Shown: piece after piece, positions 5,641 through 12,933 of the stretch | Layout of the letters: each line of letters opens with the position of its first letter | Position numbering within the stretch: the stretch's first letter is position 1 | Assembly: GCA_002299785.1 (NCBI GenBank) | Contig: DBNL01000147.1 | Coordinates: 3,791 to 22,436, forward strand | Length of the DNA: 18,646 nucleotides | Origin: Verrucomicrobia bacterium UBA673 | Lineage (GTDB): Bacteria; Verrucomicrobiota; Verrucomicrobiia; Limisphaerales; UBA1096 | Direction: 5' to 3' | Notes under the pieces: generated by a model | The model's database searches: none | Seen by the model: the letters and a program-made list of their open reading frames with translations, nothing else | Told to the model about the DNA's origin: nothing | Made by a program: the position numbers and the translations under genes

Positions 5641-6786
5641 TCACTTGGCCGGCCCGAATGCATAAACCCGCCCGTCCTCTGCACCGATGATCACCACACC
5701 ATTGGCCAGGGCCGGCGCGGCGATTATCGGTTCCCCAATCTCGTACGACCAAAGTTTTTTCCCATCCGCCAGCGAGACGATGTACAGGTTGCCGTCGTCT
5801 GATCCGACGACGACTTTGCCGTCGGCGACCACCGGCGAACTGTCTACGCTGCCTCGAGTCCGGAATGCCCACAGCCGTTTGCCGCTCTTGCGGTCGAGGC
5901 AATGTAGCCGCTTATCGCGGCAGCCTACCAACACGCGATCTGCCGTTACCGCCGGTGATGAAATGTAGGCGAATGCCCGGTCCTTGTATTTCCAGGCGAT
6001 CCTGCCGGCCTTGATGTCGATGCAGAGAAACTCATTCTCGTAGTGACCAATGTATGCCATGTCATCAACCACCGCCGCCGAGCCGACGATGTACGCCTCG
6101 GCGTCGATCTGCTTTTCCTTTTTGCCCTCGGCCAGTTGGATGACGTGCAGCACGGCATCGCAGCCGCCGAAGGCCGTCCGGCCGGAGGACACCGCCGGCG
6201 AGCCGTTGATGTAGTTGGAGGTCTCGTAATGCCAGTTGCTCTTGCCGGTTCCGAGGTCGAGTGAGTAGAGGCGGAAGTCGTAGCTGCCGACGATCAGCGC
6301 CGGCTTGGCTCCGTCGCCGCTTGGTTGAAACAGGTTGGGTGCGCCGAGCACGCGATCCTCGGTCTCAAACTTCCAGAGCAGTTTCCCGTCCGCAGCCGAG
6401 AGCGCGTAAACAAACCCGTCAGATGAGCCGAAGTAAACGCGTCCTTTGTGTACCAGCGGCGAAGACTCGACGATGTCATCTGTCATAAACGACCACAGCT
6501 TTTTGCCGGTCTTGAAATCGAGCGCGTAAAGATGGCCATCGTCGCAGCCCACGTACACCTTGCCGTCTGCGATGGCCGCTGTGCTATGGATGCCCTCCTC
6601 GGCCTTAAACGTCCAAAGCGGCTTGAGTGAGGTGCCTAGTTTGCTTTTCGAGATGCCGGTGAGAGAGGCCGTGCCCCGGTACATTGGCCAAGCATCGGCC
6701 GGGGCTGCGTCCACCCCGGCTGCTTGGCCACTTACTTGGGCAAGCGCCGTGACCAAAGCCAATGAAGCTATTGAGAAATAATTCAT
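5641..6786 (-). CDS. Exported PQQ-type beta-propeller repeat protein
   Basis: A 381-residue protein with a short hydrophobic N-terminal signal sequence (SIASLALVTALAQVSG) and then repeated propeller blades. The blades follow the pattern VYVGCDDGHLYALD-x-TGKKLWSF, repeated about seven times with variants such as VYFGSSDGFVYAL and VVVGSDDGNLYIV. These are the tryptophan-docking blades of PQQ-like and BamB-like proteins. It is expected to act in the periplasm or at the outer membrane. Most such proteins in this bacterial group have no known partner and need not bind PQQ. ATG at 6786 is chosen because it directly precedes the signal peptide; the extension to 6873 adds an unrelated hydrophobic stretch. 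It is the first gene of the minus-strand cluster, 17 bases ahead of the radical SAM gene. A hairpin lies in its leader at 6798-6822. Confidence 0.85.
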   Translation of the reverse strand: MNYFSIASLALVTALAQVSGQAAGVDAAPADAWPMYRGTASLTGISKSKLGTSLKPLWTFKAEEGIHSTAAIADGKVYVGCDDGHLYALDFKTGKKLWSFMTDDIVESSPLVHKGRVYFGSSDGFVYALSAADGKLLWKFETEDRVLGAPNLFQPSGDGAKPALIVGSYDFRLYSLDLGTGKSNWHYETSNYINGSPAVSSGRTAFGGCDAVLHVIQLAEGKKEKQIDAEAYIVGSAAVVDDMAYIGHYENEFLCIDIKAGRIAWKYKDRAFAYISSPAVTADRVLVGCRDKRLHCLDRKSGKRLWAFRTRGSVDSSPVVADGKVVVGSDDGNLYIVSLADGKKLWSYEIGEPIIAAPALANGVVIIGAEDGRVYAFGPAK

Positions 6787-6797
6787 GATAAAAATCG

Positions 6798-6822
6798 GGT
6801 CAACCACCAAGCCCGCTTGACC
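6798..6822 (-). promoter_or_regulatory. Inverted repeat in the leader of the propeller gene
   Basis: GGTCAA (6798-6803) and TTGACC (6817-6822) form a perfect dyad with a 13-base spacer, beginning 12 bases upstream of the start codon. It could be a repressor site or a leader hairpin affecting ribosome access. No Shine-Dalgarno sequence is obvious beside this start. Confidence 0.35.
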
Positions 6823-7002
6823 TAAATCTTGGCGAAACCAAAAAAACAAGGCAATAAAAAATACCACGTACACGTACTATTTTATTATGCTGCATTTTTT
6901 GAGATTGGGTTTTTTTAGATGGAACGCTCTATATTTGACCTATTTTCGATTGAAAAAAGAAGGTGTCGGCCGCAGAGATTTGCAGGCTTAACTTCCGTTT
7001 TT

Positions 7003-7018
7003 TCCCAGTTATCTGGGA
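7003..7018 (-). other. Stem-loop just downstream of gcvH
   Basis: TCCCAG (7003-7008) and CTGGGA (7013-7018) enclose a four-base loop, starting about six bases after the gcvH stop. On the gcvH transcript it is followed by A residues rather than U, so it is not a classic intrinsic terminator, but it may stabilise the 3' end. Confidence 0.4.
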
Positions 7019-7024
7019 GGATGG

Positions 7025-7408
7025 TCAGATATTGACCTGCTCGGCGTAGTCGTCGGGGGAGAGCAGGTTATCCAACTCTTCGGGGTTGGTCAGGCGGATC
7101 TTGAAGAACCAGCCGTCGCCGTAGGGATCGTTGTTGACGGTGCCTGGCGCGGTGTCGAGAGCGTCGTTTGTGTCGATAATCTCGCCACTCAGCGGTGTGT
7201 AAATGTCACTGGCGGTCTTGACCGACTCGACCACGGCGCAGGGATCGCCGGCGGTCAGTTCGCGGCCGAGATCGGGCAACTCGATGAACACCAACTCGGT
7301 CAGTTCCTCCTGGGCATGGTCGGAGATTCCGACGGTGGCGGTGTCGCCTTCCAGGCTCACCCATTCGTGAGAGCTGGCGTACTTGAGGTGGGTCGGTATA
7401 TCTGCCAT
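7025..7408 (-). CDS. gcvH: Glycine cleavage system H protein
   Basis: The 127-residue lipoyl carrier of the glycine cleavage system shuttles the aminomethyl group between the P, T and L proteins. The family signature is clear: HEWV near residue 14, then ESVKTASDIYTPLSGE with the lipoylated Lys64, and NDPYGDGWFFKI near the end. Length is normal for the family. It follows gcvT by 35 bases on the same strand, so the two are very likely co-transcribed. No gcvP follows: the next gene downstream is the propeller gene after a 238-base gap, so the P protein must be encoded elsewhere in the genome. Confidence 0.96.
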   Translation of the reverse strand: MADIPTHLKYASSHEWVSLEGDTATVGISDHAQEELTELVFIELPDLGRELTAGDPCAVVESVKTASDIYTPLSGEIIDTNDALDTAPGTVNNDPYGDGWFFKIRLTNPEELDNLLSPDDYAEQVNI

Positions 7409-7443
7409 CGCTTCGTTTTTCTAGCGAACTAGAGGCGGGGTGG

Positions 7444-8574
7444 TCAACTCGATTTTTGAAAAATCGGCCTCCTGAACACTTGCGCGGGGAAGCGGCGATT
7501 GCGAATCTCGATCTCGATGCCGGTGCCGTACTTGGCGTGGGCGTGCTCGACGTAGCCCAGGCCGATGCCGCAGCCCAGCGACGGGCTTTGTGTGCCGCTG
7601 GTTACTTCGCCGATTTCGCGGCTGGTTCCGTCGGCGGAAAAAATTTTGTACTGCTCGCGCGGAGGCGCGCTTTTGCCGGTCATTTTGAATGCGATGCAGC
7701 GGCGGGAGACGCCATCCTCTTTTTGCGCTGCGAGCATTTCCCGACCGTTGAAGCAAGGCTTGTCGAGGGCGACGGCCCAGCCAAGCGCAGCCTCGATCGG
7801 CGTGGTGTCAGACGTCAGCTCGTGGCCGTAGAGCGAGTAGCCTGCCTCGGTTCGTAAGGTGTCGCGTGCGCCCAAGCCGGCTGGCAGCAGTCCAAGCGCT
7901 TGGCCAAGCGACATGAGATCCTCCCACAGCGCCGCCGCGCGCCCGTTGGGTACGACCAGTTCGAAGCCGTCCTCGCCGGTGTAGCCAGTGCGCGACACCC
8001 AGGCGGTTGCACCGGCGAACTCGAGTTCGGCGATCTGGTTTTTCCGCAACTCAGCTGCTGTGGGGAAAACGCCGGCGATGATCTCGGCCGCCTTTGGCCC
8101 CTGTAACGCCATCGCCGCCAAGTCGTCGGAGGGGTTGCTCATCTCGAGTTGCAGCGACTTGTGCCGGGAGTTGCGCTGGGCCTTGATCCACATCCAGTCG
8201 ATCTCGAGCCGCGAGGCGTTGACGATGAGCAGGTAGTGCGTGTCGCTGAGTCGGTAGGCGTACAGGTCGTCGATCACGCCGCCGTTATCTTGACAGAGCA
8301 GCGTGTATTGGCCTTGGCCGGGTTCGAGCTTGGCCAAGTCGTTGGTCAAAAGTTGGTTCAGGAACTTGAGCGCGTCCGGGCCGCCGAACAGGAACTCGCC
8401 CATGTGTGAGATGTCGAACAGGCCGGCAGCTTGGCGGACGGCATGGTGTTCCTGCGCGATGCTGGAGTAGAGCACCGGCATTTCCCAGCCACCAAATTCA
8501 ACCATCCGTGCATCAAGCTCATTGTGGGTGTTAAAAAGGGGTGTTCTTTTCAGCTGTGTTTCCTTCATATCCAT
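7444..8574 (-). CDS. gcvT: Glycine cleavage system T protein (aminomethyltransferase)
   Basis: A 376-residue GcvT, which transfers the methylene group from the H protein to tetrahydrofolate and releases ammonia. Typical family segments are TPLFNTHNELDARMVEFGGWEMPV at the start (here residues 11-34), GLFDISHMGEF (51-61), ALQGPKA, and YTGEDGFEL in the folate-binding core. The C-terminal barrel ends with GLGYVE. The start may be ATG at 8574 or the ATG two codons later at 8568; a TTG at 8601 adds residues not found in relatives. No Shine-Dalgarno site separates the choices. A 14-base palindrome CGCTTGGCCAAGCG lies inside the gene at 7897-7910. No glycine riboswitch is seen upstream. Confidence 0.96.
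   Translation of the reverse strand: MDMKETQLKRTPLFNTHNELDARMVEFGGWEMPVLYSSIAQEHHAVRQAAGLFDISHMGEFLFGGPDALKFLNQLLTNDLAKLEPGQGQYTLLCQDNGGVIDDLYAYRLSDTHYLLIVNASRLEIDWMWIKAQRNSRHKSLQLEMSNPSDDLAAMALQGPKAAEIIAGVFPTAAELRKNQIAELEFAGATAWVSRTGYTGEDGFELVVPNGRAAALWEDLMSLGQALGLLPAGLGARDTLRTEAGYSLYGHELTSDTTPIEAALGWAVALDKPCFNGREMLAAQKEDGVSRRCIAFKMTGKSAPPREQYKIFSADGTSREIGEVTSGTQSPSLGCGIGLGYVEHAHAKYGTGIEIEIRNRRFPAQVFRRPIFQKSS
7897..7910. repeat. Iterated palindrome CGCTTGGCCAAGCG inside gcvT
   Basis: One of two full 14-base copies of the palindrome that recurs across the GC-rich part of the window; the other is at 4184-4197 in the chorismate lyase gene. Shorter exact copies with core CTTGGCCAAG are at 8329-8338, 15589-15598 and 17845-17854. 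TTGGCCAAG occurs at 3892-3900, 6684-6692 and 11686-11694. Confidence 0.7.
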
Positions 8575-8761
8575 AGGCAAGAAGTGTAGGGGCTTGACCA
8601 AACGTACAAAAGCTTTCGCCCCGATTTGGAATGTTTTGTCCGAAAGAATGGATTGCGTTCCAGAGATAAACTTACACCTTGCGGGCTGCTTTTCGTAACA
8701 AAGCCAAGAGCAGAAGCGTATTAGGTATTCCTAGACGACTGGTTTATGAACCAGAAAAACA

Positions 8762-10102
8762 ATGAAAACAATAGCGTTTCTTCCAACAATCGCCACTGGC
8801 GCGCTCGTGGCTTCAATTGCGCTGACGACCGGGTGCAGCCAGGCCCCCACCGGTAAATCTTCCGGGAATGCGGATCAGTTAGTAGCCCTTGAGAAAGAAA
8901 TCAGCTCACTCAAGACTAAACTAGCCAATGCCCAATCGCGCATCGATGGCCTTCGTGCCCAAATCAACAGCGCAGGGCCAGCAGTGGCTGACTACGGCCT
9001 TTCAGTACCGGAAATTCTAGAGGAACTGGTGGAGATCAAGATGACCTCTGAAAACCGCCGGACCGTCCAGCGCCGAATCAACTTCCTGCTCGAGAGCTTG
9101 GTGGAGCAGGGCCAAGCCTCCGTGCCGCATATTCGCGAGTTCCTCAACAAAATGGAAGACATTGACTTTGTGGTGCAACGTTCCGATGAGGAAGGGCGAG
9201 GCCGTGGTCGAGGAGGTCGAGGAGGGCGCACATCAATGAGTTTTGAGCAAGCGCCATCGCTCCGCATTGGCTTGATTGACATACTAAAAGAGATCGGTGG
9301 CAGTAGTGCCGAGGCTGCGTTGGGGGAGATACTCACCAAGACAGCCCGTGGCTTTGAAGTGGCCTATACAGCCAAGACCGTACGCGAAATGATCGGGCCG
9401 GATGCTTTCCGTGAAGAGGCATTGGATGCGGCACACGCTTTGCTGAACGATCCAGTGGAGGTGTCCAATCCGAACAGCTACGATCGAAATGCGAAGCGGT
9501 ATTTGTTCAGTGTATTGGAAATGTACAATGATCAGACCTTTATCCAATCCGCGCAGGGGTTGTTGGTGAGGGAAGACGGCAAGATTGATGACACGGTGCT
9601 TGATTATTTGGGTGACGTTGGAAAGGAGGGAGCCATGGATACTATTTATCAGGCCTTCAGCAGTGGCCAAGTGACAGACAGAGGCGACTTGGCTGATTTG
9701 GCACGTGCCGGCGTCAAGTTCACCGGCAGCAATCCGCAGGCGAACCAGATGTTCAAAGAAATCATGTCCAGTGACGAGTACGACATGCGAGTCAAGTGGC
9801 AAGCGTTGAGCGAGATGGATGAGGCAGAAGATGAGGCGACATTGCAGGTACGCCTTAATCTGATGCAGGAGCTGCAGGCTTCTGGCGACGATTCCACTGA
9901 CAAGGTCGTGCAAATGTACACTCGTCAAATAGAGGCAAAAATAAACGGAGAGGAATTTGATATGCGCAAGGAAATGCGGAGTTTGGGAACTGACTTTTGG
10001 CGTAATGCGTTTGGCAGGGGCGAAAGCGGGGACCGCGGTAGTCGTGACAACAATCGAGGAGAAAGTCGACGGAATCAGCCGACTATAGTTCCTGCACCCT
10101 AA
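8762..10102 (+). CDS. Coiled-coil lipoprotein, first of a tandem paralogous pair
   Basis: A 446-residue predicted lipoprotein. A hydrophobic signal sequence ends at LTTGC (Cys25), an acceptable though not ideal lipobox. A coiled coil of about 30 residues follows (38-70, LEKEISSLKTKLANAQSRI). The body is helical and looks like degenerate HEAT-type repeats, with VPHIREFLNKM, LRIGLIDILKEIGG and AEAALGEIL. A low-complexity Arg-Gly segment at about 145-156 is absent from the paralog. The C-terminus is charged and ends in QPTIVPAP. About half the residues are identical to the next gene, including whole blocks such as QTFIQSAQG, so the two arose by tandem duplication. Base use is less GC-rich than in the second copy. 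The family is not recognised; a cell-envelope scaffold role is inferred only from its layout. Confidence 0.8.
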   Translation: MKTIAFLPTIATGALVASIALTTGCSQAPTGKSSGNADQLVALEKEISSLKTKLANAQSRIDGLRAQINSAGPAVADYGLSVPEILEELVEIKMTSENRRTVQRRINFLLESLVEQGQASVPHIREFLNKMEDIDFVVQRSDEEGRGRGRGGRGGRTSMSFEQAPSLRIGLIDILKEIGGSSAEAALGEILTKTARGFEVAYTAKTVREMIGPDAFREEALDAAHALLNDPVEVSNPNSYDRNAKRYLFSVLEMYNDQTFIQSAQGLLVREDGKIDDTVLDYLGDVGKEGAMDTIYQAFSSGQVTDRGDLADLARAGVKFTGSNPQANQMFKEIMSSDEYDMRVKWQALSEMDEAEDEATLQVRLNLMQELQASGDDSTDKVVQMYTRQIEAKINGEEFDMRKEMRSLGTDFWRNAFGRGESGDRGSRDNNRGESRRNQPTIVPAP

Positions 10103-10133
10103 AAGTCAGTTTTCAGGTTCAGCTTTTAATACA

Positions 10134-10156
10134 CCGGAAATCATTCGGCGTTTTTT
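10134..10156 (+). terminator. Probable terminator after the first lipoprotein gene
   Basis: CCGGAA (10134-10139) and TTCGG (10145-10149) can pair with one bulged G, and are followed within three bases by six T. The layout matches the stronger terminator after the second paralog (11659-11681), suggesting that the terminator was duplicated with the gene and has decayed here. Confidence 0.45.
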
Positions 10157-10278
10157 GTTCATGCAACAGCTGCATCGCCCACAATAAATGTCACTATTCA
10201 ATCAGTTTTGTTTAATTTTATGCACCTACTGAATGTATTACTCGAAGAGAGTTACTGTTGCTCTAAAGTAGGAATTCA

Positions 10279-11625
10279 ATGAGATTGGTAAAATTGCTCC
10301 CAAGGGCAGAAATCGTGATGATTTCGGTTTCGGCTGTTTTGTTTATCGGCTGTGGGAAAGCGCCATCGACGGATGCCCCTGCCGTAAACGCCATCCAGGT
10401 AGAGGCGCTCAGGAAGGAGGTCGCCTCGCTGAAGATCAAGTTGGCGAACGCCCAGTCGAGACTCGACAGTCTCCGCGAGCAGATCAACGGCGGTGGTGCA
10501 TCACTCTCCAATGGGGGCATGTCTGTGCCGGAGATTCTCGACGAGCTGATAGATATCAAGTTGAGCTCCAAGAATCGGCGCAGTGTTCAACGCCGCTTGA
10601 GCTACCTGTTCGAAAGTCTAGCGCTCCAGGGCGATGCCGCCGTGCCGCTCATTCGCGAGTTTCTCAACAAGATGGAGGACGTCGATTTTGCGGTGCAACG
10701 CGAAGGCGAGAGCGACGAGGAAAGCAAACGACGTTACAGCCGTTTCCGGGCCACGCTCAATTTTTCACAGCCGCCGACGCTGCGGGTCGGCCTCATCGAC
10801 ATCCTTGCGGAGATCGGCGGCGATCACGCGGAAGCCGCCGTTGCGGAGTTGCTCGGCACCACTGCCCGTGGATTCGAGATCGCCTACGCCGCGAAGACCA
10901 TTCAGGGCTGGCTCGGCAAGGAAGCCTACCGCGACGAGGCGCTGGCCGCCGCGCACGAGTTGTTGCTCGACCCGGTCGAGGCCGTTGGTGGAAACCACTT
11001 CGATCGCGTGTCCAAGAACTACCTATTCATGGTGCTGGACATGTACGACGACCAAACATTCATTCAGTCCGCCCAGGGCATGTTCATCAATGACGACGGG
11101 CGGATCGATCGCACCATTCTGGATTACTATGAGGATGTCGGCAAAGTGCGCGCGCTGGACGCCATGGTGCAGGCGTTTCGCAGCGGCCGGGTTCATGAGG
11201 ATGACATGGACAATCTTGCCGAGGCCGCCTCGAGATACGCCGGCATCAACCCGCAGGCCGACCAGTTGTTCCGCGACATCATGACCGGCGACCAGTACAA
11301 CATGGAAACCAAGCTGGACGCCATCCGGAGCTTCACCCAAAGCGACGGCGATGCCAGCACACCCGGCGTTCCTCAACATGTGCTGCAGGCGCGGCTGAAC
11401 CTGGTCAACACTCTTCAGTATGATGAATCCGATCTGATGGGCAAGGGCATGCAACTGCTGGCGCTTCAACTGGAGGCCCAAATCTCCGGCGAGAGGCAGG
11501 ACGAACGAAAAATGAGGGAGACCGCCTCGCGGCTTTTCAGAGATATGCAGAAGCGCGAGAGCGAGGAACGCAGATCTGGCCAAAGGACGCCCAGCGGGCA
11601 GCCGACCATTATTCCCGCGCCCTGA
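10279..11625 (+). CDS. Coiled-coil lipoprotein, second of a tandem paralogous pair
   Basis: A 448-residue paralog of the upstream gene. The signal sequence ends at LFIGC with Cys25 as lipidation site, matching the position in the first copy. The coiled coil (about 42-70) is VEALRKEVASLKIKLANAQ. The helical-repeat body has VPLIREFLNKM, LRVGLIDILAEIGG and QTFIQSAQG. In place of the Arg-Gly run of the first copy there is a charged SDEESKRRYSRF segment. The C-terminus ends in QPTIIPAP, nearly the same as copy one. The start ATG at 10279 has TAGGA about seven bases upstream. The gene has its own upstream gap of 176 bases and its own terminator, so the two copies may be separately transcribed. Function is unknown. 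Confidence 0.8.
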   Translation: MRLVKLLPRAEIVMISVSAVLFIGCGKAPSTDAPAVNAIQVEALRKEVASLKIKLANAQSRLDSLREQINGGGASLSNGGMSVPEILDELIDIKLSSKNRRSVQRRLSYLFESLALQGDAAVPLIREFLNKMEDVDFAVQREGESDEESKRRYSRFRATLNFSQPPTLRVGLIDILAEIGGDHAEAAVAELLGTTARGFEIAYAAKTIQGWLGKEAYRDEALAAAHELLLDPVEAVGGNHFDRVSKNYLFMVLDMYDDQTFIQSAQGMFINDDGRIDRTILDYYEDVGKVRALDAMVQAFRSGRVHEDDMDNLAEAASRYAGINPQADQLFRDIMTGDQYNMETKLDAIRSFTQSDGDASTPGVPQHVLQARLNLVNTLQYDESDLMGKGMQLLALQLEAQISGERQDERKMRETASRLFRDMQKRESEERRSGQRTPSGQPTIIPAP

Positions 11626-11658
11626 GCTGCGCGAATCCCCTTGCAATACCATTTCAAA

Positions 11659-11681
11659 CGCCGGAAATTCCGGCGCTTTTT
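11659..11681 (+). terminator. Rho-independent terminator after the second lipoprotein gene
   Basis: CGCCGG (11659-11664), loop AAATT, and CCGGCG (11670-11675) form a perfect GC-rich stem, followed by CTTTTT. It separates the lipoprotein gene from the MFS transporter gene that starts 35 bases later. Confidence 0.85.
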
Positions 11682-11715
11682 GCGATTGGCCAAGCGCACG
11701 CAATAAAGCAATCTG

Positions 11716-12933
11716 ATGCCCAGCACCACTACCACTCGCGAGCAATGGAAGTTAATAGTGGTCTTGGCGCTGTTTTGGGCGACGCTGTTTGGAGCGTTGG
11801 GTGTCTTCTTCCCGTACTACTCGCTTTATCTCAAGGAGAACCTTGGCTTGAGCGGCCAGCAGGTCGGTATGGCCATGGGGGTGTTCCACCTGGTCGGGCT
11901 CGTTGGCCAACCGGCCTGGGGCTATCTCGCCGACCGTACCGGTGCCCGCAAAACCGTGCTGGTTGTCATCACGCTTGGCATGGCGCTTGGCTTCATCGCA
12001 TATTGGCACGTCAAGAGTTACGCCGCGCTGCTGCTGGTCTCGATGCTCTTTGCTGCGTTTTACACCAGCCTCGTTCCGCAGGGGTTGGCACTGAGCCTTG
12101 GCCTGTTGTATCGCTCAAGCAACTCACATTTCGAGTGGGTGCGCTCGGTTGGTTCGGTCGGCTTCCTCATCACCTGTTTCGGGTTCCCGATTTTTCTAGA
12201 AGCAATTGCCGTCAAGCCGGGAGAGACAGCCCTCGGCATGCAATTCCCCTTCGCCGCCGGGATCATCCTGCTGACGACCACCGTCGTGTTTCTCATCCCG
12301 AACCAAAAAGCCATCCGTGAGAAGGCCCAACCCGGTGCATGGCGCGTGCTGGTCGCCGATCGGAAGTTCCGCCGTTTTCTTCTCTACGTCTTCCTTGCCA
12401 ACTTCATGCTCGATGGGCCGATGTTTCTCTTCCCGATCTTCGTCAAGTCAGTCTCGCCGGAGCAAACGCTAAGCACGCTCAAGTGGCTTTGGCTCATCAT
12501 GCTGATTCCCGAGATCATCATCATTGCGATCTCCGGGAATATTCGCCGCCGAATCGGTGTGCGGCTACTGATGTTTGCAGGCCTAGCCGCCGGCGGCCTG
12601 AAGTGGTTGGCGTGCGGATTTTTCGGCGACGTTCCAGTTGTGCTGCACGCCTCAATGCTGCTGCACAGTGTGTATGTAGCCGGGGCACTCGTAGCCATGC
12701 CGCTGTGCGTCAATTATATCGTCCCGGTGCAACTCCGCTCAACCGGCCAAGGCTTAGCCACGATGATCAGTGCGAGCTTTGGCGGGGGTATCTGCTCGAA
12801 CTTGGCCGCCGGTTGGCTGATCGACCACGTCGGCCCCGCCGCCCCGCAGATTTATGGTGGCATCGGTGCGATGCTCCTACTCCTTGTCGCTCCCTTCCTG
12901 GTCCCCAAGGTCATCCCGGGGGAGGCCGATTGA
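11716..12933 (+). CDS. Major facilitator superfamily transporter
   Basis: A 405-residue membrane protein with about 12 hydrophobic helices and a short cytoplasmic start. The loop after helix 2 reads GYLADRTGARK, the MFS signature G-x-L-a-D-r-x-G-r/a-r/k-k. The overall style, including GVFFPYYSLYLKE in helix 1, resembles the nucleoside/phenylpropionate-type MFS_1-like group rather than drug exporters. The substrate is not known. The ATG at 11716 begins a normal N-terminus; no strong Shine-Dalgarno site is seen. It lies downstream of a strong terminator. Its stop codon directly abuts the stop of the convergent aminotransferase gene: the six bases TGATCA at 12931-12936 serve as TGA on both strands. 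Confidence 0.9.
   Translation: MPSTTTTREQWKLIVVLALFWATLFGALGVFFPYYSLYLKENLGLSGQQVGMAMGVFHLVGLVGQPAWGYLADRTGARKTVLVVITLGMALGFIAYWHVKSYAALLLVSMLFAAFYTSLVPQGLALSLGLLYRSSNSHFEWVRSVGSVGFLITCFGFPIFLEAIAVKPGETALGMQFPFAAGIILLTTTVVFLIPNQKAIREKAQPGAWRVLVADRKFRRFLLYVFLANFMLDGPMFLFPIFVKSVSPEQTLSTLKWLWLIMLIPEIIIIAISGNIRRRIGVRLLMFAGLAAGGLKWLACGFFGDVPVVLHASMLLHSVYVAGALVAMPLCVNYIVPVQLRSTGQGLATMISASFGGGICSNLAAGWLIDHVGPAAPQIYGGIGAMLLLLVAPFLVPKVIPGEAD

Noticed and set aside
5624..5902. Long N-terminal extension of the radical SAM frame
   Set aside because: It lies within the propeller gene in another frame, is Arg-rich and of low complexity, and a strong Shine-Dalgarno site precedes the ATG at 5623.
8575..8761. 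Glycine riboswitch upstream of gcvT
   Set aside because: None of the conserved glycine-aptamer segments are visible in the divergent intergenic region.
9284..9928. Minus-strand 214-residue frame opposite the first lipoprotein
   Set aside because: It is the antisense shadow of a gene whose signal peptide, coiled coil and paralog are clear.
11023..11745. Minus-strand 240-residue frame opposite the second lipoprotein
   Set aside because: Antisense shadow crossing the terminator at 11659-11681.
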